Shown here piece by piece: positions 20,163 through 29,903 of a stretch of 64,000 bases of DNA. The stretch is from Saprospiraceae bacterium. Lineage in GTDB: Bacteria; Bacteroidota; Bacteroidia; Chitinophagales; Saprospiraceae. The notes under the pieces are model-generated. The model saw nothing but the letters and a program-made list of their open reading frames with translations, was not told where the DNA came from and ran no database searches. The number at the start of each line of letters is the position of its first letter. The first letter of the stretch is position 1. Made by a program: the position numbers and the translations under genes. The stretch is taken from NCBI GenBank assembly GCA_016715405.1, contig JADKAE010000004.1:62001-126000 (forward strand). Reading direction: 5' to 3'.

Positions 20163-20287
20163 AATTGTTTAGTAGGGTTTAGTAAGGTTTAGTGCATTCG
20201 CAGTTTAGCGTTAGGGTTTAGTTTTCTAAACATACAGCTAAACCCAATCGCTAAACTGCGAATGCACTAAACCCTTATAGACAGTTA
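20163..20287. repeat. Inverted repeat of the GGGTTTAG / CGCTAAAC family
   Basis: The left arm begins TTTAGTAGGGTTTAGT and the right arm ends ACTAAACCC, with TGCATTCGCAGTTTAGCG and CGCTAAACTGCGAATGCA pairing perfectly (18 bp). It shares units with the element at 15792-15942. It lies between the GNAT start and the galactanase 3' end. Confidence 0.85.
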
Positions 20288-21359
20288 CTCCTCATTAAAT
20301 ACCTCAACAACAGGCAGTGCCTTAAAGTTAAAATCGTAGAAGGCCTGGTTTTCCCAGGGCGAACAATCTGTGGACTGGTTGCCCTTGAAGGCTACCCATT
20401 CGCCTCCCCAATAACAAAAGCCGATGCCGCGATCCAGGTTTTTTGCTACGTCTTTTACTGCGGCAAGGAAGTTTTTTTGCCCCTCCGGCGTGGCAGGGTA
20501 TGCCGGGATTAATTGATCCTGCAAGCCCACTATGTTGTTGGTCCAATCATTCCATTCGAGTGTAAATGGGTAGGCCGTTTCGGCTATGATGACGTCTTTG
20601 TTGTGCGCCAGGCTGAGTTGGGAGAGGGTGTTCGACAGTTGGTTCAGGTTTTGCCGTGCCAGATGGGGTAAAACGATAGCGCGATGATATCGTAGTCGAG
20701 GCCGGTTGTTTTGTTGAAAAACCAGTCGGCGCCGTCGATGCCGGCAAAGTGGATCATGATTTTGGCGGCAGGCGCCACGTCGCGCACGGCCTGAATGCCA
20801 CTGCCGAGCAGGGATTTAAACTGCACTTCGTTGCCAATATGCCCGGAGGGCCACAGCAAGCCGGAGTTGATCTCATTGCCGATCTGGATGTAATCGGGCT
20901 GGATTTGCTGCACAACGGATTTGGTGTAGGCGTACATGCTGTCGCTAAGCTGGGCAAAAGTCAAATTCTCCCATCCTGCGGGCATGGTCTGGTTGCCGGG
21001 GTCGGCCCAGGTATCGGAGTAGTGTATGGCGAGCCATATTTTCAGGTTGTTCGATTTGATTCGCTGGGCAAATGCTTTTACCTCTTCCAGTCCGCCGTGG
21101 GCGCCGGCCGGGTTTTTCCATAGCCGCAGCCGCACGACGTTGCAGCCGTTGTTTTTAAGGGTGGTCAGCACGTCTTCGGGCTGCCCGGCGGCGTTGGTAA
21201 ACGGCGTGGAATAGCTTTCGATTTCGGGCAAGGCAGAGAGGTCGGCGCCTTTCAGCAGCGTTTTGGCTACCGGATCGGGATCGTCGGGCTGGTCTTTTTG
21301 CAGGCCGTGGAAAGGAGGGTGAAACAACTCAAAAGCGCGATAATGATAGATGGTTTCAT
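20285..21359 (-). CDS. GH53 arabinogalactan endo-beta-1,4-galactanase, lipoprotein, frameshifted
   Basis: A GH53 hydrolase cutting beta-1,4-galactan, probably surface- or periplasm-anchored: the ATG at 21359 gives a lipoprotein signal with lipobox LLSTACKK. Motifs include ADLSALPEIESY, NVVRLRLWKNP, IHYSDTWADPGNQ, the acid/base Glu in YIQIGNEINSG, and, after a break near 20650, the nucleophile Glu in IAETAYPFTLEW. The C-terminus keeps FCYWGGEWVAF. Two or three indels split the frame. Confidence 0.88.
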
Positions 21360-21368
21360 GCGTAAATT

Positions 21369-21467
21369 TTTTACCGCAGAGTTTTGGGAGTTTGTCGCAG
21401 AGTTACTGGAGCATAATAACAACTCTGCGGAACTCTGCGACAAACTCCTTTAACTCTGCGGTTAAAA
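21369..21467. repeat. CGCAGAG-type inverted repeat
   Basis: ACCGCAGAGTT and GAGTTTGTCGCAGAGTT on the left match AACTCTGCGACAAACTC and AACTCTGCGGT on the right, with about 20 bp of loop. It lies between the galactanase start and the histidine kinase stop. Confidence 0.8.
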
Positions 21468-21471
21468 AAAA

Positions 21472-22807
21472 TTATATCCTAATCGTAAAGATAGTGATTT
21501 CTCCCGGCTTGGACACCACCGAAAGGCTGCCCTTGTGCAGGTGTACAATTTGCCGCGACAAGCTCAGTCCGATGCCCGAGCCTTCTTTTTTGGTGGTAAA
21601 AAATGGCGTAAAAATTTGTTCCTGAACTTCCGGTGTAATGCCGGGGCCGTTGTCTTCTAACTGGATGGCCGTAATGCCTTCCTGGTCTTTGAAAAAACGC
21701 AGCCTGATCTGCGGATCGGTCACGCCGGTTACGGCATATACGGCGTTGTGGAGCAGGTTGATGAGCACTTGTTCCATCAATTCGGGGTCGGCATGGATGA
21801 CAATGGGGTAAGCGGGGTATTCTTTGGATACCGTTATGCGGTGTTCAGAAAAAGAAGGGCTGAGCAGGGTAGTTACCCGGTCGAGTAACTCGGCTACGGC
21901 GATCGGGGCAAAGCGGGGCGTGGGAATTTTGGTAAGCTGCCGGTAGGTTTCTGTAAAATGAAGCAAACCCTCGCTCCTTTTCTGAATGGCGGCAATGGCC
22001 GTTCTGAGTTCCTGGAGGGTGTCGGCGCTGAGCGGCCCGGGTTGTGCCAGCATGTCGCCGGCGGTAGCCGTCAGAGATACGATGGGCGCCACCGAGTTCA
22101 TGATCTCGTGGGTGAGGATGCGGATGAGTTTTTGCCACGACGCCATTTCCTGGTCTTCCAGTTCCGACTGGATGTTGTGCAGGGCGTATAAGGTGCAGTA
22201 TGTCGTCGGCAAATTTCAAGGTGGCCGTGCGCACGGCGAGTTGCAGCATCTGGTCGGCCACCACGAGTTTGACCAGTTTGCGCTCGCCGGGTTGTATGTG
22301 CTGGAGGGTGTCGTGTAAGCCCTCGTGGTAGCGGCTCACCGATGCCAGGTTGGGGAAATACGATTTGCGGAGCAGTGATTGCAGGGCGCGGTTCATCAGC
22401 ACGGTTTTGCCCTGGCCGTCGAAGCAGATCAACCCCGAATCCACGTTTTCAACGATGGCCTGCAGCATCTGGAATTGGGCTTCCTTCTGCGAGCGGATGC
22501 TGCGGAATTTGTCGGTGACGGTATTGAAAGCGTCGTGGAGATCGTTAAACGACTCGGCCTCCATTTTTTCTTTGCGGTATTGCACCGCGTAGTCGTCGTA
22601 TTTGATGTTGAGCAAAAAACCGGCCAGCTCTTTGTTGGTGCGGTCTACCAGCCTTATCAGACTTGCCACGACAGCCACCAGTCCTGCGATCAATAATGCC
22701 AGGGGGAGGTCGGCGCCGCGCTGGGTATACCACCAGAAGGCGACCGACATCAGGGCAAGGATGACGAGCAGGTGTGCGATGATGCGGCGGTGGAAGTGTT
22801 TTATCAT
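21472..22807 (-). CDS. Membrane sensor histidine kinase, frameshifted
   Basis: About 445 residues: two N-terminal membrane helices (residues about 8-26 and 33-50), a linker, a PAS-like segment (VENVDSGLICFDGQGKTVLMN), then, after an indel near 22200, the H-box LTHEIMNSVAPIVSL and HATPase motifs NLLHNAVYAV, LEDNGPGITPEV and GSGIGLSLSRQIV. It is next to and co-oriented with the NtrC-type regulator, its likely partner. Confidence 0.9.
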
Positions 22808-22810
22808 AGC

Positions 22811-24199
22811 CTACATCCCAAATTTTTCCATTCTGCGATATAGGGCGCCTCTTGACAGGCCCAGTTCTTCGGCGGCTTTTGACACGTTGCCGTTGTGGCG
22901 GCGCAGCGCTTTGCGAATGACTTCCTGTTCTGCCGCTTCGAGGTTGAGGGTTTCTTCGGTTGTGGAGGCGGTTTTGCGGGGCGTTTCGCGTTGTAGCAGA
23001 AAGTCGTCGGGCGTAAGGGTGGAGTCGTCCGTCAGGATGATAGCGCGCTCGATGGCGTGCTGTAGTTCGCGTACGTTGCCGGGCCAGTTGTGGGTTTTTA
23101 GTTTTTCAATAGCGGCCGACTGGATGCTAAGCCCCGGTTTTTTGTATTTGGCGGCCAATTCCTGTAAAAAATGGCGGCTCAGCAATTCGATATCGCCGGT
23201 GCGATCCCGTAGCGGGGGCAGATGAATTTCTACCGTATTGATGCGGTACAGCAGATCCTGCCGGAAAGCTTTTTCGGCCACCATATCGTACAAAGGCATG
23301 TTAGTGGCGCATATTAGTCGCACGTTGATCCGGACGGGTTTATTGGCGCCTACGGGCACGATTTCGCCCTGCTGTACCGCCGAGAGCAACTTGACCTGCA
23401 TGGGGATGGGGATATTGCCGATCTCATCGAGAAACAGCGTGCCTCCCGCAGCGGCTTCAAAGCGGCCGATGCGGTCTTCTTTGGCGTCGGTAAAGGCGCC
23501 TTTTTTGTGGCCGAAGAGTTCGCTTTCGAAAAGTGATTCGGGGATGGCGCCTACGTCCACTTTGATAAATACCTCGTCTTTGCGATGCGAACGGCGATGT
23601 ATTTCGCGGGCCGCGAGTTCTTTGCCCGTGCCGTTTTCGCCGAGTATCAACACGCCGGCGTCGGTAGCGGCCACCTTGTCGATCGTCTGGAATACCTGGC
23701 GCATGGCCTCCGAAGCGCCGATGATCTCGCCCGACAGTTGGTCGATATGCTCGTTGAGCAGCTTCTGCCTGGTTTGGAGCTGCATCACTTCTTGTTCTGA
23801 GCGGCTCAGTTGCAGCGCGGCGTGGAGCGTAGCCAGCAGTTTTTCGTTGCGCCAGGGTTTTTCGATAAAATCGGTGGCGCCGGCTTTGAGAGTGGCCACC
23901 ACTTTGTCGGTTTCGCCGTAGGCGGTGATCATCACTACTTGCGTAGCCGGGCGCAGGGCTTTGATCTTTTTCAGCCACTCCATTCCCGCTTCGCCGGAGG
24001 TGTCGCCTTTCCTGAAATTCATATCCAGCAATACCACGTCGGGTTGGTATTCGCGCAGGAGTCGTGGCAGGTGGTAGGGGTTCGATTCGGTAAAAACCTG
24101 GTCGACGTGCTGTTTGAGCAGTAGTTTTAGTGTGAGGAGGATGTCATCCTCATCATCAATAATCAATACCGATGCAGGTACTTTTTTGTCAGGTTTCAT
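22811..24199 (-). CDS. Sigma-54-dependent response regulator (NtrC/AtoC type)
   Basis: A 462-residue protein with a receiver (VLIIDDEDD, phospho-acceptor in VVLLDMNF), an AAA+ domain with Walker A LGENGTGKE, the sigma-54 contact loop ESELFGHKKGAFTDA, GTLFLDEIGN and RQDLLYRINTVEI, and a Fis-type helix-turn-helix at the end (NVSKAAEELGLSRGALYRRM). It activates RpoN promoters. The nearest likely targets are the HlyD/ABC genes now about 27 kb away across the island. Confidence 0.95.
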   Translation of the reverse strand: MKPDKKVPASVLIIDDEDDILLTLKLLLKQHVDQVFTESNPYHLPRLLREYQPDVVLLDMNFRKGDTSGEAGMEWLKKIKALRPATQVVMITAYGETDKVVATLKAGATDFIEKPWRNEKLLATLHAALQLSRSEQEVMQLQTRQKLLNEHIDQLSGEIIGASEAMRQVFQTIDKVAATDAGVLILGENGTGKELAAREIHRRSHRKDEVFIKVDVGAIPESLFESELFGHKKGAFTDAKEDRIGRFEAAAGGTLFLDEIGNIPIPMQVKLLSAVQQGEIVPVGANKPVRINVRLICATNMPLYDMVAEKAFRQDLLYRINTVEIHLPPLRDRTGDIELLSRHFLQELAAKYKKPGLSIQSAAIEKLKTHNWPGNVRELQHAIERAIILTDDSTLTPDDFLLQRETPRKTASTTEETLNLEAAEQEVIRKALRRHNGNVSKAAEELGLSRGALYRRMEKFGM

Positions 24200-24250
24200 T
24201 TACCGAAAATTGGATTTCCAACGCCTGTTCAACGTTAATTTCTGCATCTT

Positions 24251-24300
24251 ATAGCTCGCACTGCCAAGTTTTGGGCATGACCCAAGCTGGGATCTAGCTC
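24251..24300. repeat. Island-edge repeat, left copy (core GCCAAGTTTTGGGCATGACC)
   Basis: The core is shared with 51361-51414 (same direction) and 50758-50850 (inverted). The element is weakly palindromic. It lies 50-100 bp from the start of the sigma-54 regulator, where the chromosome-like gene set stops. Confidence 0.6.
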
Positions 24301-24304
24301 TATT

Positions 24305-25011
24305 CTAAATATTTACTCCAAAAAGGTACCCCACAAACGCTGAAAGACCCATTGCAATTGTACCCCAAATGGTAATGCGCAAAATAGCTTTTTTCACACT
24401 TGAACCACCAGTTTTTGCTGAAGTTGCTCCCAAAATAACAAGAAAAACAATTGTGAATCCGTAGAGCCAATATTCCATTCCTTTCATCGGTGCAAAAGTA
24501 TTACTAAAAGTGGTAATACGCCACCAACAGTAAATGATGCTCCTGATGCAATGGCTGCCTGTATGGGGTTTGATTGGCTAATTTCGTTTATTCCTAACTC
24601 TTCCCTGATGTGTGTACCCAAGGCATCTTTCTCTGTCAATTCAATGGCAACTTGCTTTGCTGTCTCTTTTTTTAGTCCCCTTTTCTCAAAGATTTGGGAT
24701 AAAATATTCAACTCTTCTTCAGGCATTTCTTTGAGTTCTTGTTTTTCTCTTTCTATGTCTGCTTTTTCTGTATCGGTTTGAGAACTTACAGAAACATATT
24801 CTCCGGCTGCCATAGATAATGCGCCTGCAACAAGTCCGGCTACAGTTGCTAAAACTACAGGATCTCTTGTGGAACTCGCAGCAGCAACACCAATTGCAAG
24901 GCTTGAAATAGATATTATTCCATCGTTTGCCCCCAAAACCGCTGCTCTTAACCAATTACTTCGGTTAATGTAATGGCTATCTAAGTAATTATCGATTGTT
25001 ACATTTTTCAT
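24305..25011 (-). CDS. VIT/CCC1-family (iron/manganese transporter-like) membrane protein, frameshifted
   Basis: About 235 residues from the ATG at 25011 (MKNVTIDNYLDSHYINRSNW). VIT1 hallmarks are present: LRAAVLGANDGIISISSLAI, a second helix with LSMAAGEYVSVSSQTDTE, then the charged metal-binding-domain helix EKQELKEMPEEELNILSQIF. An indel near 24485 separates the last helices. The family moves iron or manganese out of the cytosol. This is the leftmost gene of the island. Confidence 0.88.
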
Positions 25012-25096
25012 TTGTTTCAGTTTGTTCGTTGAATTAAATCTAAGACATTTTGCTTGTCTATACAACGGTTATTATAATTATTTTATACTTAGTTTT

Positions 25097-25163
25097 CGGC
25101 TTGGCGATGTGGCGGATTTTTAGAAGCACTTCTGCCGCCACATTGCCAAACCGATGTTAGCGG
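25097..25163 (-). repeat. Palindromic element after the T9SS gene, attC-like in part
   Basis: Arms CGGCTTGGCGATGTGGCGG (25097-25115) and CCGCCACATTGCCAAACCG (25135-25153) pair with two mismatches. On the minus strand the element opens with GCTAACATCGG. I could not find a matching box at the far end of the neighbouring cassette, so its membership in the array is less sure. Confidence 0.55.
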
Positions 25164-25335
25164 TTCGTTGTTATTGTCTGTCCACTATAGCCGATACTCA
25201 GTAGCAGCAACTTGCCCAATACAAACATCGCGATTTTTTATAAATAATAGAATGGAGAGGCGATCTTTTTGATGCAGTTTGTGCTCACATGTGTATAAGC
25301 TATTCCTTAATGTATCGTTGTATCTTGCATGATTT

Positions 25336-26659
25336 TTATATTTTCACAAAAAAACCTGAATGGACCTCTCCTCCTATTCGGATGAGATAATATATAATTC
25401 CAGGCATAAAACCTGCGGCAGGTATAGCCGGGAGTTCAATCTCTCCTGTTCCTAACATACCAAGTTCAGAATAAGTGTGGTTGTCGTACATATCCCAAAA
25501 TTCTACGCTGATAGGATCAGGAGCGCCAAGGCTTAATCTAAAATTGATTTCATTGCCGGTTGGGTTGGGAAACACATTTAGTATGCTGTGATTGGTGGCA
25601 TGCCCGTTCACTGGTAATGCCTCCACACTTATTGCGAATTCTTTTAATGCTGCCGGGGCATATTTCCCATTTGCATTCCTTGCATTAACAACGGCTGTAT
25701 TGAATTTGGAGTTGACCAAACTGATTACACTACTTAAATCACAAATAGTGATGCCGGGAGTAACGTATAATTCAAGGATGACATCACCTCCCGATACATC
25801 CACAATTGACTTTTCGTTTCCTTTGTTATACCAAACAATACGAGCAATGCCATTATCGAAATGTATATCTTCGTTGCCGATAATGCCCGCTCCATTTTCC
25901 ACCAGCGAGATATTCTCAAACTGCTCCGTATCTATAATTATTTCAAGTTGAAAGCCTTCAAGATATTGGATATTCTGGTCAAATTTAATTCTTAATTTTA
26001 CAGGTATTCCTTTAGTCAGACAGGGATGCGAGGCAATGTCGGCAGTAAAATATGTATCTTCGTCATTTTCTTCGCACAAACCACTGGACACATCTCCTGT
26101 TTTTACCGCATAGAATGACACTCTCATTATTCAAAATAAGATTAATCATGTTATTGGGCAAAGAAATATTAGGATGGTTTAATATAATTCTCGGTATGAT
26201 TTCATTCGGTTGTTGACGATTATACAAATCACTGTCGTTAATTTGATCAACCTGACAAATATAAAACCGAATTCGCGGGTGTAAGTGCCGGTTAATATAA
26301 TCTAAATTGCGGGCTGTATTCTCGATACAATCCTGTAAATTGTTTACTAAAAAATTGTAACAAGGAGGAATTCCGTTATTGTCAAAAATTACAATTAGAT
26401 GAATTGGAATTTCATATATCTCATCAGAAGCTTTAGTTTGGGAGGGAATAATGCTTTGCTGGTTTTGAAAGGCGTCAAGGCTCGCCTTATACGTCAAATA
26501 TTGTTTCAGGGTCGGCTCCGGTGTAGCACATTCTAGACTTTGTACTTGTCCATAAACAACAGCAGATACTTGTAAGAAAATCAGGAGCAGTAATAGCCGC
26601 ACATTCAATTTGATGGCAATCCTGTTATGGCAATTCAAGGCATGAGTAATGGTAGTCAC
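25336..26659 (-). CDS. Secreted protein with type IX secretion C-terminal domain, frameshifted
   Basis: About 440 residues after repair of an indel near 26090. There is a signal peptide region (LLLLLIFLQVSAVVYGQ), then IPIHLIVIFDNNGIPPCYNF, a segment resembling the N-terminus of secreted Bacteroidota metalloproteases but without a zinc site. Next comes a cohesin-like beta region (FDQNIQYLEGFQLEIIIDTE) and a C-terminal sorting segment LNVFPNPTGNEINFRLSLG ending YYLIRIGGEVHSGFFVKI. It is probably cell-surface or released. Confidence 0.75.
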
Positions 26660-27333
26660 GGCGGGTGATTTAAAAGTGGATCCTACTTTCCATTTTTATA
26701 AGCGGTTGGTTTCGGGATAGTCCCCGCCGGCTCAAATCCATTGTTCAGAAAGCTCCACTTTTTGTAAGTTCTTAGGTGGCGGGTCCTGTATTTCTATATT
26801 TTCATATTCTTGACATCCCCACATAGGGGACATGTGCCTTCGGGGAAGGCATTTCCTGTTTGTTATTCCGATTTATAAAATAAAATAGTGGGTGATGGGT
26901 GTAAGCTACTTTATGGTATTTATTTTAGGCAATTTCCTTTGATACGAGTATTAATATTTTAACTTTTCATTTTACTTTAGACTATATTGTGAATGGATTT
27001 TACGCTTATTCAAAATTACATTTTTTTAAAGCGCTTTGCATTACACAAACGAATAAGTGTGTTACATCATTCACACATTTTTGTAAGCCCCCGACCGACT
27101 ACAATTCCCCCTGCGGTTCAGTTGCCATCACCATTCCGGTGCCAAGTGGTTTGCAATTTTGTGGCAGGAGTTCATCCAATTAGCACTGGATATGCATGCC
27201 AAATTATGGAAGGGGGATAAAAAAATGTAATTACTGATTAACAATGTTATGATCCCGGTTTGCGTAGGGGCAAGTTTTCCGAGATCATAACATTATTAAC
27301 CCAAAAAGCTAAAGTCCAGGTAGAAACCGTTAA
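26660..27333. other. 674-bp stretch without gene; several hairpins
   Basis: No coding frame of quality is seen. Small stem-loops occur at 26816-26830 (TCCCC...GGGGA) and 26834-26851 (TGCCTTC...GAAGGCA). A larger inverted repeat lies at 27240-27300 with arms around AATGTTATGATC. It may hold a decayed cassette. Confidence 0.5.
27240..27300. repeat. Inverted repeat AATGTTATGATC
   Basis: AATGTTATGATCCCGG and CCGAGATCATAACATT form a stem of 16 bases with one mismatch and a loop of about 22 bases. It lies downstream of the NlpE-like gene and could be its terminator or a diverged cassette hairpin. Confidence 0.55.
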
Positions 27334-27768
27334 CTATTCGCCAAGTACTCTTTTGAGCAGATACTTTTTTGCAGATTCTGAATCCCTCTTGCTCCCGTCA
27401 GCATTCAGACTGACCACGCCATCGTCTGTGATCTGATATTTACTGGGGCCGGATTTTTGGTTCAATGTGAGCACATCGCCGTCAACTGTCCAGGTTCCTG
27501 TTGATTCAACCGTCCTGCTCTCTTTGCCCTTGAATTCTTCCTGTAGGGTAAAAGTTCTTTGTTCATCTGCATTCAAAGTGAGCATGGTTAAAATTTCGTC
27601 ACAATCCGGGCAAGGCAGAGCGCCATGATAAAATGCGGCCATTGCTTCCTCATTAGCTATCGCTGATGAATCAGTGGTAACGGCTTTTGTGTCGGGTGTT
27701 TTCTTGGCTCCTTCTTGACAAGAAAAAAGAGCAAGAATCGAAAAGCAAGCAAAGAATAGGGTTTTCAT
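27334..27768 (-). CDS. NlpE-like lipoprotein
   Basis: A 144-residue lipoprotein with lipobox ILALFSCQEG and the NlpE N-terminal-domain signature FYHGALPCPDCDEILTMLTL (a CxxC pair), followed by a lipocalin-like beta region (TGTWTVDGDVLTLN). NlpE proteins sense copper and envelope stress. It is probably a single-gene cassette. Confidence 0.82.
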   Translation of the reverse strand: MKTLFFACFSILALFSCQEGAKKTPDTKAVTTDSSAIANEEAMAAFYHGALPCPDCDEILTMLTLNADEQRTFTLQEEFKGKESRTVESTGTWTVDGDVLTLNQKSGPSKYQITDDGVVSLNADGSKRDSESAKKYLLKRVLGE

Positions 27769-27781
27769 TTTTTTTGATTTT

Positions 27782-27882
27782 GACTAACGATTTACATACA
27801 CGGCGGGACCAGCTTTTGTTGGGCATGACCGTTGTATGCTGTGTGTGTGTGCCCGGCATGTTGCATGTGCGCCAAGCCTAAC
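27782..27882 (-). repeat. attC-like boundary region with GTTAGGC and GTTAGTC boxes
   Basis: On the minus strand GTTAGGC (27876-27882) matches the GTTRRRY core exactly and GTTAGTC (27782-27788) opens the NlpE module. Between them lies a partial palindrome around ACATACACGG with the loop GTTGGGCATGACC, which is shared with the island-edge repeats. Confidence 0.6.
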
Positions 27883-27942
27883 AAAGTTAAAGCTTACGCT
27901 TGAACAATACAAGCGTCCTTGACTGGAGGTAGAAGTGTACAT

Positions 27943-28014
27943 TCCCGCTATGCGGGATAAATTGCGAGCGGGCTGGGGGGAATAGGGTTTACCTTTCCTA
28001 CTCGATTCTGTCAA
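27943..28014 (-). repeat. Variant attC-like start after the NADAR pair
   Basis: The minus-strand sequence opens with TTGACAGAAT (28005-28014), the reverse complement (9 of 10) of the module's first bases at 29244-29253. It continues CGAGTAGG and contains a CCCGC...GCGGG stem. It is about 75 percent identical by eye to 34577-34650. Confidence 0.65.
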
Positions 28015-28095
28015 GTTTTTTCTTCCGTTTGAAACTTTAACTTCTCTCGTATCTCCATTATAAATTTCCCAAATGATTTTCTCCAATCTTAGTAT

Positions 28096-28452
28096 TCAAA
28101 TCGACACCCCAAAAGTATCGCCCCAAAAGTTGCCTTCTTGAATATAGGCATCGCCCGTTTCTATCAGCAAGGTCTTATAGGGTTCTTGATTGAATTTTTG
28201 GTTCAAGCACTCCAGCATTACTTCAATTTTAATGGAGTCCCAGTTACTCACCAACAGTATTTTCCTGCTCATTTTCTTGATGGCGCCGGGTTTTATATTT
28301 TCATCGGTACATTTTAAATACCATCGAACGTCATCGCTTTTTGCACTCATGTAGGCGTGTTCAACTGATGGGTATGCAATGCCATTCAGTACAATGGTAC
28401 AGGGGGCAAAATTGCTTAACCATTTGTACTCTTTATCAAACTTCCATATCAT
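28096..28452 (-). CDS. NADAR-family protein (YbiA-like), second of a pair
   Basis: A 118-residue NADAR protein. Family features are EYKWLSNFAPCTIVLNG, AYPSVEHAYMSAKS, NWDSIKIEVMLECLNQKF and the C-terminal GDAYIQEGNFWGDTFGVSI. NADAR proteins hydrolyse N-glycosidic bonds of ADP-ribosylated guanine or related riboflavin intermediates, and some act as antitoxins to DNA ADP-ribosyltransferases or in phage conflict. No DarT-like gene is adjacent. Confidence 0.88.
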   Translation of the reverse strand: MIWKFDKEYKWLSNFAPCTIVLNGIAYPSVEHAYMSAKSDDVRWYLKCTDENIKPGAIKKMSRKILLVSNWDSIKIEVMLECLNQKFNQEPYKTLLIETGDAYIQEGNFWGDTFGVSI

Positions 28453-28467
28453 CGTTGCGTCATTTGG

Positions 28468-28905
28468 TTAGTGCCCAAACAGCTCGGCACGTACGGACAT
28501 CAAAAGATTTTCCATTTTAAATACCGGTTTTGATGAACCTGGTACATGATGGGTAATCTTCCCTTTGCTTCCTCGCAAAGCCTCGGCTACTTTTTCGTTT
28601 TGCAAAACCTTTTGCTTTATCCCTTCACGGATAATCCCTTCATGATCTGGACTTCCGTAATTAAACTCCATTCCGGCAATGTTGATTTTTTTGGGCTTTT
28701 TTCCTTTGCCAGCCATCTTCGCTTTCATGCCGGATAATCCGAAAACATGCAATCGCATTTCATCTTTGCATTTCAAACCCTGCCATAACCCTTCAACAGA
28801 AGCACATTGATACGTTTCTTCGCCAATTTGTATTGTAAAAGGCGTTGAAGCGAAATTTGATAGAATTCGTTCCCGCCAATCTTTGCTTTTTGAGTAAATA
28901 TTCAT
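28468..28905 (-). CDS. NADAR-like protein, first of a pair
   Basis: A 145-residue protein ending 16 bp before the 28452 start, so an operon is likely. It shares the family layout RILSNFASTPFTIQIG, TYQCASVEGLWQGLKC (the equivalent of the PTVEHxxQxxK motif with several substitutions) and a C-terminal VAEALRGSKGKITH. The divergence from the second copy suggests a different substrate or an inactive partner. Confidence 0.7.
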   Translation of the reverse strand: MNIYSKSKDWRERILSNFASTPFTIQIGEETYQCASVEGLWQGLKCKDEMRLHVFGLSGMKAKMAGKGKKPKKINIAGMEFNYGSPDHEGIIREGIKQKVLQNEKVAEALRGSKGKITHHVPGSSKPVFKMENLLMSVRAELFGH

Positions 28906-28953
28906 TGGATGAATTTAACTTGGGTATTATATTAGAATAACCCAAACCGAACT

Positions 28954-29228
28954 CTATCTTGAAAAGTTCCAATTATTGCTTCTAAATGAAAAAGGATTTT
29001 TATGCTGCTCAAACAAACGTATTGTCCCTTCTTTAAATACTCCCTCGGCTAATCCTCCCAATCCGCAATCAACTGCCCTAATGATTCCTCCTGCCAAGTG
29101 GTTAGCGCCGGGACTATTTTCAATAACTTCTTGTATCAGCATCTCTCCGACTGGGTTTGCTTGCTTTTGCTTGCATGAAATCAGGAAAACAAGGCTAATG
29201 GAAGATAGACTATTCTATTTGTTTTCAT
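28954..29228 (-). CDS. Small putative lipoprotein, frameshifted
   Basis: From the ATG at 29228 the signal MKTNRIVYLPLALF is followed, after an indel near 29185, by ISCKQKQANPVGEM, giving a plausible lipobox, then HLAGGIIRAVDCGLGGLAEG to the stop at 28954; total about 90 residues. It shares a cassette with the NADAR pair. Function unknown. Confidence 0.5.
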
Positions 29229-29243
29229 TTTCTATTTTATAGT

Positions 29244-29312
29244 TTGACAGAACGTGAGCTTCCCGAATGTGCGACGCTTAGCAAGCATTTTTGGGGAGCG
29301 ATAGTTCGCTGA
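29244..29312 (-). repeat. attC-like palindrome after the Gmad2 lipoprotein gene
   Basis: It closes with GTTCTGTCAA (29244-29253, minus strand), which starts the lipoprotein/NADAR module. Its body is clearly homologous to 33266-33334 (shared CACGTTCTG/CACGTTATG end, TTCGGGAAGC, ATCGC near the opening). Stem pairing: GCTTCCC with GGGGAGC. Confidence 0.7.
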
Positions 29313-29342
29313 AGTGATGCCCCGTGCTTGCAGAGATATTTT

Positions 29343-29813
29343 TTAATAAAGCAACAATGGCAATTCAAATTGACGACTGCCATCCTTGGGGCTGGATTCG
29401 AACAGGATCAGGTGAAGGGTGGAGTTGGGCCTTTTTTTTGAAACATCGAGTGTAAAGTCAAAATTCCCCCATTCCGGCGCCCCGGCATCGGTCATCTGAA
29501 ATCCGTTTTTAAGCTCTTCATGGCCATCCTCTATCACCCAACTGAAACTGGCTTCAAAAATTTGTCCTTTACCATGGATACGAAATTTGTGATCGCCGAT
29601 TTTCTCTACGCGTACCTCTTTAAATCTTGCATTGGAATATACCTTTTCAGGTGGGAGAATTGGTTTTTCTGCTTCTTTGGGCGAAGGTTTTCTGCCCGAA
29701 ATGGTATCCTGGATATTGGGGGCGTCAGGATTTCCGGCAACTTGTTTATGCGGCGCATCGGCATTACATCCTGCCAATAGGATGATTGATATTAGGAGTA
29801 TTCGTTGCATCAT
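29343..29813 (-). CDS. Lipoprotein with Gmad2-like domain
   Basis: A 156-residue lipoprotein with lipobox IILLAGCNAD and a C-terminal immunoglobulin-like Gmad2 domain (RIHGKGQIFEASFSWVIED, GNFDFTLDV). The function of such domains outside spore germination proteins is not known. A single-gene module. Confidence 0.75.
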   Translation of the reverse strand: MMQRILLISIILLAGCNADAPHKQVAGNPDAPNIQDTISGRKPSPKEAEKPILPPEKVYSNARFKEVRVEKIGDHKFRIHGKGQIFEASFSWVIEDGHEELKNGFQMTDAGAPEWGNFDFTLDVSKKRPNSTLHLILFESSPKDGSRQFELPLLLY

Positions 29814-29835
29814 TTTATTGGTTATGTGACGCTCG

Positions 29836-29882
29836 AGTGCAAACGCAATAGCCCTGCGTAGGGACTATTGCCGTTTTGCACT
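29836..29882 (-). repeat. Long hairpin after the DUF1059 gene
   Basis: AGTGCAAACGCAATAG and CTATTGCCGTTTTGCACT pair with two mismatches or bulges around a short loop. The minus-strand opening CCAACAAAGTGC resembles the AACAAYGC attC start. The expected closing GTT is not conserved (ATAACC). Confidence 0.6.
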
Positions 29883-29903
29883 TTGTTGGTAGCAGTATTC
29901 TAA

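Noticed and set aside
28096..28905. DarT-NADAR toxin-antitoxin pair
   Set aside because: Both genes look NADAR-like and no ADP-ribosyltransferase gene is adjacent.
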